Below, one piece after another: positions 35,254-41,147 of a DNA stretch of 41,147 bases. Source of the stretch: Candidatus Hodarchaeum mangrovi (lineage in GTDB: Archaea > Asgardarchaeota > Heimdallarchaeia > Hodarchaeales > Hodarchaeaceae); the NCBI GenBank assembly GCA_016839515.1, contig JAEOUE010000206.1, positions 1 to 41,147 on the forward strand. Reading direction: 5' to 3'. The position numbers and the translations under genes were made by a program. The notes beneath the pieces are model-generated. The model searched no databases, was not told the DNA's origin, and saw nothing but the letters and a program-made list of their open reading frames with translations. The number at the start of each line of letters is the position of its first letter. The first letter of the stretch is position 1.

Positions 35254-37440
35254 ATGATTAAATCGATGATTAATGAGAATTATATTCACCAAAATATTAA
35301 ATTAATGATAAAATTGTTAGCAATTTCAATCTTAATTGTTTCAATAATTTTTCCATTAGTCTCTGTTGATCCAACAAACAATAAAGAGAGTCAAATTACT
35401 ATTAAAGATTCTCATAAAACAATATATTCTGACGGAATACCTTTTGAGATCTCTTTTAAAACAAGTTCTTCTAATCAGGCTCCCGATGAAAATCCTGAAG
35501 CTTATTTTACTAATTTTCTGCACTATTCCATTCTTGCAGCCAATGCATTGATAGACCATCTATACGATAATGAGAAGGGAGGATTTTTTCGGTCAGCTAA
35601 TGAACATTGGTTTGAAACCAGCATTGATTCAGACAAAAGGACTTATGATCAAGCCCATGCTATTCTTGGATTATTGAAACTGTCTGAGGCAGTTATTAAC
35701 GAGACCCAAAGCGAGTATGCATTGGAGATTGCAGAAAGAACTGGAAATTATCTAATAACTGAGTTGTATGATGCTGATTTTGGTGGTTTTTTTACTGGAA
35801 CTGCAGATAGATACAAAAGACCAGGCATTGAAGGTAAGGTTATTGAAGCCTTGATTGCGCTTTATAAATCCACTGGAAATTCCACATATCGAACAATAGC
35901 AGAAGAGACTTTTAATTTCATTAATACCTACGGATGGGATCAGATTGGAGGAGGATATTATTCTAAACTCTCACATGCAGGAGCTATAGCCTCCCCAAAT
36001 TTAGAAGATCTATATCAACCTGATTGTAAAAGAGTAGATTACAATGCATTAATGGGTTGTGCCATATTAGAGCTTTATAATTTGATTGGGGATTCAAGTT
36101 ATTTGGATCGAGCAGTTGAAATTTATAAATTGATGAATAATTCCTGTTTTAATAATGAAACAGGACTGTTTTACGGAGGATATGGGAGTAATGGAAATAT
36201 CGTAGACAGTGATTCCTCAGAACTTATTGTAAATACCTTTATGATAGAATTTTTAGTAAAATTATATAATATAACACAAGAAAATAATTATTTAGATTGT
36301 ATTACCTCATTAATTAAAAATTTGATATTTAATTATTGGGATGATAGATTTGGAGGGTTTTATTCAACCTATTGTTATTCTAATGAAGAAGATAAAGATC
36401 TAAAGAAATATACTGAAAGACAATTTTATGCTATTCGTGCTCTTGATGAAGTCTATAAATTGACAAATAATAACCTTTACTATAATCTGATCTTTGACAT
36501 GATGGAATTTCTCAATACAAATTTATATGATCAAGGTCATGAAGGATACATTCAATTATCGAATGAAAACGGAGACCCAGGTGACCCAACATGGAAAAGT
36601 AAATTTTCAGTTACACAAGCTCTAGCAATCTATGAATTATCAAATCTTTGGCTTTATAGTAAACCAGGAGTCCTTAATGCCATGTGGATTCCTTCATTAC
36701 CAAGACCTCAGGATCCTGTTATGATCTTGGCTGCAGCATTCGATTCTGATGGAGTTGCAGATGTTTTCTGTAATTATTCAATTGCAAACCAACCATATGC
36801 TTTAGTTGAAATGCAAAAGGATTCAAAAATTGGAAATATGTACAATGCTAGCTTTGATCCTCAACCAGAAGGAACGGGGATTAATTTTAATATCATAGTA
36901 AATGACACGTTGGGGAATATTGCCGTTCGAGGATCCTATTTTTTCATTTGGCAGTTTGACCTTTGGAGTCCCCATGTTGAGGTTCTCAGGATCGACCCTG
37001 GGTTAGAAGTTCCAGTCTATAAAGGGGTAAATATTACTGTAAGTGTTCATGACACTCCTGTACAGGGTTCAGTATCTAATGTGCGAATTTATTATCATCT
37101 GGAAGGCAAATCAGAGGATTCCAAAATTTTAACACAGACTGGTCTTCATATTTGGCAAGCTATTTTTAAAAATGGTTTTAATGTTCCTGGAACATATGCT
37201 TTTTACTTTGAAGCTATCGATGATCGCGGAAATTTTGGTTACACAAGTGTTGGCTATTTTTATGTCTTGGGAACTATAGAATCTATTCCATTTATTACAG
37301 TAATCGGAGGTCTCTTTTTTATACTTTTTATTGCCCCTACTGGATTTGCTTTGTTTAAAGAGTATCAAAAAAGAAATGCAAAAAAGAGTTTACGTAAAAT
37401 TAAGCATTCTAAACGAGTGAAACGGAGAAGGACAACTTAA
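35254..37440 (+). CDS. Secreted six-hairpin (alpha/alpha toroid) protein with Ig-like domains and C-terminal membrane anchor
   Basis: The 728-residue protein has an N-terminal signal segment (about 20-38, LLAISILIVSIIFPL). A helical domain (about 75-475) repeats a pattern of paired helices ending in GGFF or GGYY: NEKGGFFRS, DADFGGFFTG, DQIGGGYYSK, GLFYGGYG, DDRFGGFYST. This is the (alpha/alpha)6 barrel of the N-acylglucosamine epimerase/YyaL-like group and some glycoside hydrolases. It is followed by two Ig-like domains (about 480-690), one helix (about 695-718) and a strongly basic tail (KKSLRKIKHSKRVKRRRTT). Possibly a surface sugar-active enzyme; catalytic residues are not assignable. ATG 35266, with AGGATGA upstream, may be the true start. 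It sits between the cytochrome and ccmF. Confidence 0.65.
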   Translation: MIKSMINENYIHQNIKLMIKLLAISILIVSIIFPLVSVDPTNNKESQITIKDSHKTIYSDGIPFEISFKTSSSNQAPDENPEAYFTNFLHYSILAANALIDHLYDNEKGGFFRSANEHWFETSIDSDKRTYDQAHAILGLLKLSEAVINETQSEYALEIAERTGNYLITELYDADFGGFFTGTADRYKRPGIEGKVIEALIALYKSTGNSTYRTIAEETFNFINTYGWDQIGGGYYSKLSHAGAIASPNLEDLYQPDCKRVDYNALMGCAILELYNLIGDSSYLDRAVEIYKLMNNSCFNNETGLFYGGYGSNGNIVDSDSSELIVNTFMIEFLVKLYNITQENNYLDCITSLIKNLIFNYWDDRFGGFYSTYCYSNEEDKDLKKYTERQFYAIRALDEVYKLTNNNLYYNLIFDMMEFLNTNLYDQGHEGYIQLSNENGDPGDPTWKSKFSVTQALAIYELSNLWLYSKPGVLNAMWIPSLPRPQDPVMILAAAFDSDGVADVFCNYSIANQPYALVEMQKDSKIGNMYNASFDPQPEGTGINFNIIVNDTLGNIAVRGSYFFIWQFDLWSPHVEVLRIDPGLEVPVYKGVNITVSVHDTPVQGSVSNVRIYYHLEGKSEDSKILTQTGLHIWQAIFKNGFNVPGTYAFYFEAIDDRGNFGYTSVGYFYVLGTIESIPFITVIGGLFFILFIAPTGFALFKEYQKRNAKKSLRKIKHSKRVKRRRTT

Positions 37441-37479
37441 CGATCAAGAGTTCAAGAAAATTAAGAGAAGTGTTAAACC

Positions 37480-39714
37480 ATGTTTGATATTGGATTTGGT
37501 ATTGCAGTTATTGATTTAGGAATGTTATTACTCATAATTGCATTAATTACATTTCTAGTAGATGTGTTTTTAGTGCTATTAGGTGAGTATATAGATAACT
37601 GGGAACAATATTCAGAGATTGCTTTTTCGATTGGGTGCTGTGCTCTTATTGTTGCATTTATTTATTTCTTTAATGCAGTTGTTTCAGCAGATTATAGCTT
37701 TGTTTATGTCACCGATACAGTAAATAATGATATGGATTTCTTTATGCGTGTATCAGCAGTTTGGTCAGGTCAAGCAGGATCCTATTTCTTTTGGGCTTTT
37801 CTTACTGTTATTATCTATCTAATTTTCAGAACGTTATTCCGTGATTATGCTCATGAGAGAATATTTTGGCGATCATTTGTAATATTAGCCCTTCAAACAG
37901 CAATCTTTACCTCCTTGACCATTCTAAGTGATCCTTTTAGTCTTGAAACTGAACCAATTATTGATGGAATAGGTCTCAATCCACTATTAATGAATATTTG
38001 GAATTTAATCCACCCACCAATAATTTTTATTGGATATGCACTTTGTTTGATACCTTTTACAATTGGAATTGCCAGGCTTACAGTTCTTGAAGAAGGAAAT
38101 ATCCCAGATTTTGATGGAAAAGAATTTTTAGATAACTTTGTAGAATTTTTTGTCTCATTAGCATGGCTTGTTTTAAGTTCAGGTATCATTATCGGAGGAT
38201 ATTGGGCTTATGTCACTCTTGGTTGGGGTGGTTTTTGGGCTTGGGATCCTATTGAAACAGCTTCTTTGATACCTTGGTTGTTCCTGACATTATATTATCA
38301 TGGAAAACCATTTCATAAGAAAAGTATTTTTCTAGTAAATTATATTCTTAGCATGTCGTATATATCTACATTATTCGCTACTTATCTTACAAGGAGTGGT
38401 ATCGTCTCAAGTGTTCATGCATTCAAACCATCAAATACCCTGGAAAAATTCCTCTCAGGTTTTATTCCCCCTGATACCTTTGTAATGAGTATTATATTAC
38501 GTATTATCCCAGATGAAAAAATCCTATTCTTATTCATTGTTTTGATTACTTCTTTCCTTATTCCTCATATAATTGGATTAACTCGAGGAGACCTAAAACA
38601 TCTTCCGATCTCATTATCGAGAGAGGATTTCCAAGTTAATAAACATAAAAATACTACTCTAAAAATATCATTTATTACATTCTTTATCGGAATTTATGTT
38701 ATTATACTAGGATTGCTCGCTCCCGTCATCTACGATATTTTAGGGTATTTAATAAATTTAAATTCAATTGGATTTAATTCTGGAATAACAGTTGGTTCTA
38801 TATTCTATAATACTGTTCTCACCATTTTTGGAGGTATAATGCTTCTTTCGCAATTCTTCTGTACATTCTATCCCAGACTTGAAATAAAAAAGAAGTTTAT
38901 ATTAATGCTTGGAGGAATGTTAACTGGTGTTATTTTTGCTATTAGTAGAATCCTTTACTCAAACGGATTTTTAATTCAAGTTCTCGGAGAAAAAAATCCC
39001 CTCCTTGAATTTCTGAATATCTTCTGGACTACTAGTGATAAAGCAAATTTAGTTCTTCCTCTTCTCTTTTTAGGAATAGTTGGATTAATTATAGAATTTT
39101 TCCAAGTTTCTTTTTCAGTTGATAAAAATTTTATTAAAAAGACATCACAAATAGTTTTACATCTTTCTTTCCTTTTAATTCTTGTAGGTGCACTCTTAAG
39201 TGCAAACAGAACTCTAACGACTGAGTTGGAAGTACAACCAGGGGAATTTCAGATTTCGGGGACTTCTCTTACCATAAAAGTTACAGATTTAGATAAAACA
39301 GTTCTTTCTTCAGGGGTTCACGCAGTTGAATATGATACTGAGTTTTTCCTGACTTCAGGATCCCGTGTAGTAGGCTTTGGAATAAGTCGATTAGCTTTAG
39401 ATAATGTTGGACGCTTTGATTATGAGGTAACAATAATTAGTGATCTTTTTTCGGATATCTATATTGTAACTGCAGCAGCTTATGAATCACCTATTTCTGG
39501 GCTTTTTGTTGCCTCTCGATTGCAAATAAAAATAATCCCATATATTAATATATTATGGGCAGGTTGTTTCTTACTACATTTTGCCATTATTCCTCTGAAT
39601 ATTGGTAGATTCATTTCATTAAAACGATCAATATCCCGTGAAGAAATACTTAATTCAGAGGAAGCTATAATACCCTCCCCTGGAATAGAAACTCCAATAA
39701 TCAAAGAAACTTAA
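37480..39714 (+). CDS. ccmF: Cytochrome c haem lyase subunit CcmF
   Basis: A 744-residue polytopic membrane protein with the CcmF layout, including about fourteen helices and a late external beta-rich domain (about 575-665) before the last helix. The WWD haem-handling motif is WGGFWAWDP at about 249-257, within LGWGGFWAWDPIETASLIPW. Haem-ligand histidines of the family appear in NLIHPPIIFIGYA (about 174) and SSVHAFKPS (about 310). CcmF joins haem to CxxCH cysteines on the outer face. It starts 40 bases after the six-hairpin gene, probably in one operon, and the multihaem cytochrome upstream is the obvious client. CcmE, CcmH and the CcmABC exporter are not in this window. Confidence 0.92.
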   Translation: MFDIGFGIAVIDLGMLLLIIALITFLVDVFLVLLGEYIDNWEQYSEIAFSIGCCALIVAFIYFFNAVVSADYSFVYVTDTVNNDMDFFMRVSAVWSGQAGSYFFWAFLTVIIYLIFRTLFRDYAHERIFWRSFVILALQTAIFTSLTILSDPFSLETEPIIDGIGLNPLLMNIWNLIHPPIIFIGYALCLIPFTIGIARLTVLEEGNIPDFDGKEFLDNFVEFFVSLAWLVLSSGIIIGGYWAYVTLGWGGFWAWDPIETASLIPWLFLTLYYHGKPFHKKSIFLVNYILSMSYISTLFATYLTRSGIVSSVHAFKPSNTLEKFLSGFIPPDTFVMSIILRIIPDEKILFLFIVLITSFLIPHIIGLTRGDLKHLPISLSREDFQVNKHKNTTLKISFITFFIGIYVIILGLLAPVIYDILGYLINLNSIGFNSGITVGSIFYNTVLTIFGGIMLLSQFFCTFYPRLEIKKKFILMLGGMLTGVIFAISRILYSNGFLIQVLGEKNPLLEFLNIFWTTSDKANLVLPLLFLGIVGLIIEFFQVSFSVDKNFIKKTSQIVLHLSFLLILVGALLSANRTLTTELEVQPGEFQISGTSLTIKVTDLDKTVLSSGVHAVEYDTEFFLTSGSRVVGFGISRLALDNVGRFDYEVTIISDLFSDIYIVTAAAYESPISGLFVASRLQIKIIPYINILWAGCFLLHFAIIPLNIGRFISLKRSISREEILNSEEAIIPSPGIETPIIKET

Positions 39715-39748
39715 CAAAAATAATATAATAAGAAAGAACTTTTAATGC

Positions 39749-40459
39749 TTACCATGGCAATTCATTTCTCTGCCAATCCAAATACCGCCCTGTATCATCC
39801 ATTGAGAGGGAATCAATGACTTTAATCATACCCTGAATTGATTCTTGAGGAGATAATGGTGCACCGATTCCACCTAAATCGGTTCTGACGTGACCAGGAT
39901 GTAATGGTATAACAATAATATTTTTTTCCTTTAATTCTAGAGCCATTAGTTTAGAAAACATATTAAGCGCAGTTTTACTCGCACAATAGCTATATCGGAA
40001 CACAAAGGTTTTTTTGGAAAGAGAAGCCAAACCAGAGGTAATATTAATTATCCGTGGATTTTTTCCCTTCTCAATCAAATCAATGAAAAGTTCACTCAAT
40101 AACACAGGGGCAATACTATTTACTCTAAATACCTGTTCAATATCTTCAGAATACATTTCACCTAGTGTATAACTATCTTTATCCCCTCCAGATCGGATTC
40201 CAGCATTGTTTATGAAAATATCAATAGCTTTGCATTTTTTTGATACTGAAAGGAAAAATTCTTTCCTTGATTGATCCTTTGATACATCTAGAGAGAATAA
40301 TTTCAGTTTATCAAGATATTTTTTGTTTAATGCATGAAGCTTTGAAGCATTTTCTAGATCACGAGCTGTTGCAATAACATGATCACCTCGTGCGAGGTAC
40401 TGAGTAACAAATTCGAGTCCTAATCCTTTACTGGCACCAGTAATCAATACTTGACTCAT
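39749..40459 (-). CDS. Short-chain dehydrogenase/reductase (classical SDR)
   Basis: The 236-residue enzyme has the SDR landmarks: cofactor loop TGASKGLG (7-14), DVS (58-60), NNAG (84-87), catalytic S142 (NITSGLAS) and Y158-x3-K162 (YCASK). R33 in TARD after the second strand suggests NADP(H). The C-terminal VIPLHPGHVRTDLGG is typical of the carbonyl-reductase/sniffer-like branch. It oxidises or reduces an alcohol or carbonyl in the cytoplasm; the substrate is unknown. It converges on ccmF with a 34-bp gap and is not in an operon with it. Confidence 0.88.
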   Translation of the reverse strand: MSQVLITGASKGLGLEFVTQYLARGDHVIATARDLENASKLHALNKKYLDKLKLFSLDVSKDQSRKEFFLSVSKKCKAIDIFINNAGIRSGGDKDSYTLGEMYSEDIEQVFRVNSIAPVLLSELFIDLIEKGKNPRIINITSGLASLSKKTFVFRYSYCASKTALNMFSKLMALELKEKNIIVIPLHPGHVRTDLGGIGAPLSPQESIQGMIKVIDSLSMDDTGRYLDWQRNELPW

Positions 40460-40707
40460 TTTGAAGCATTCTCCATTTTATTAGTTTTCGTCGTCTTCTT
40501 TAATATAAAAACTGTTTAGGAGCTAAGCTGACTAATTATCACTGAACTAATTTCTCCAAAGGTGAATAAATACTACTATTTTTACAGATGAATTTCTTCA
40601 TATTAAAACAGTTTTAAGAAAATAAATTCTAGAATATGAGAAAAAAATCTTATTGTTATATAATAGAAAAAATAAATATTTTAAAGATTTAATAACACTG
40701 AATTGCT

Positions 40708-41147
40708 ATGAAAGAGAAGAAACCTGGTGATCCTAAATATATTACTCCAAATAAAATAAAGCAATTAAAAAATATGAGAGTGATAATGGAAAAAAAATGG
40801 ATTATTCCGAATAAACTTGCAGCATCAGGTACACCAACAAACAATAAAGACATCCAAGATTTACATAAGTGGGGAATCAAAGCTATTGTAACAGTCACAG
40901 AATTTTCCTTAATGGAAAGAGGATTCATTGAGAAAGAAATTCTTACTAAATTAAACATTGAATACCTCCATCTTAATATTGCAGATGATTATGGCCCAAC
41001 ACACGATCAGGCAAAAAGATTTATCCAGTTTACAAAACGAATGGAAGATGAACAGAGGCCTTTACTTATTCATTGTATGGGGGGGATTGGACGGACGGGA
41101 ACATTTTTACTTTTGTATTTTATATCCCATGGGTACTCTTTAGTAGA
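40708..41147 (+). CDS. Dual-specificity/tyrosine-type protein phosphatase, C-terminally truncated by the window
   Basis: The plus-strand frame runs off the right edge. It contains the PTP loop HCMGGIGRTGT (HC-x5-R-T) at about residues 120-130 and an upstream general-acid region NIADDYGPTHDQ. The start of the domain, KWIIPNKLAASGTP, is of the kind seen in DSP-like phosphatases. It removes phosphate from protein tyrosine or from a small phosphorylated substrate by a cysteine-phosphate intermediate. ATG 40708 opens the frame, but ATG 40786, just before the conserved W and preceded by GAGAGTGATA, is a strong alternative. It is divergent from the SDR gene over about 250 bp of AT-rich DNA. Confidence 0.8.
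   Translation, partial: MKEKKPGDPKYITPNKIKQLKNMRVIMEKKWIIPNKLAASGTPTNNKDIQDLHKWGIKAIVTVTEFSLMERGFIEKEILTKLNIEYLHLNIADDYGPTHDQAKRFIQFTKRMEDEQRPLLIHCMGGIGRTGTFLLLYFISHGYSLV

Noticed and set aside
40689..40958. Reverse-strand 89-codon frame at the right end
   Set aside because: It is antisense to the phosphatase frame, which carries a clear HC-x5-R-T motif.

Overview
The window looks like a piece of an AT-rich archaeal genome, most probably an Asgard archaeon. The signs are a single-domain gelsolin-like protein (8341-8673), a Ras/Rab-type small GTPase (9265-9924) and a very large membrane-anchored surface protein whose cytoplasmic tail resembles the longin/roadblock folds common in Asgard proteomes (10121-17719). 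Archaeal-style TATA boxes, GTG/TTG starts, a RuBisCO-like protein, an ATC-hydrolase-like protein and DUF2341/LamG surface modules fit this. The multihaem cytochrome and CcmF suggest a respiring lineage, but the sequence alone does not fix the class. No rRNA, tRNA, CRISPR array, transposase or integrase was seen.

Layout. 1-4.9 kb: small, mostly single metabolic genes (truncated flavin reductase, SnoaL-like protein, ATC-hydrolase-like protein, two SAM methyltransferases) separated by long AT-rich gaps that hold gene relics. 4.9-7.7 kb: an ABC-2 exporter pair on the minus strand. 8.3-18.2 kb: the gelsolin-like gene, the small GTPase, the giant adhesin-like receptor and a zinc-ribbon protein, all on the plus strand. 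18.3-20.8 kb: a RuBisCO-like protein, a frameshifted small membrane protein and a winged-helix/zinc-finger regulator on the minus strand. 21-24.1 kb: a MacB/LolD-type ABC pair divergent from that regulator. 24.4-26 kb: a PiT phosphate transporter with its DUF47 (PhoU-like) partner. 26.2-27.5 kb: two tandem paralogous proteins with a ribbon-helix-helix-like segment, preceded by a palindromic operator. 27.7-30 kb: an SPL-like radical SAM protein, a transglutaminase-like protein and an M50-like membrane metalloprotease. 30.2-39.7 kb: an electron-transfer island comprising cytochrome b, an ethylbenzene-dehydrogenase-gamma-like haem-binding protein, a Cys-rich SufR-like regulator, a multihaem cytochrome c, a secreted six-hairpin-type protein and the haem lyase CcmF. 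39.7 kb to the end: a short-chain dehydrogenase and a truncated dual-specificity-type phosphatase.

How the genes may work together. The most interesting group is at 8.3-18.2 kb. A protein with a lectin-like and Ig-like exterior, one membrane span and a longin/roadblock-like interior sits just behind a small GTPase and overlaps a zinc-ribbon gene, with an actin-regulator-like gelsolin domain upstream. This could be a receptor that links surface contact to GTPase and cytoskeletal control. That idea is inference from domain content and gene order. The second group is the cytochrome island, which carries two CxxCM sites in place of CxxCH and has its own haem-attachment factor and a nearby candidate redox regulator.
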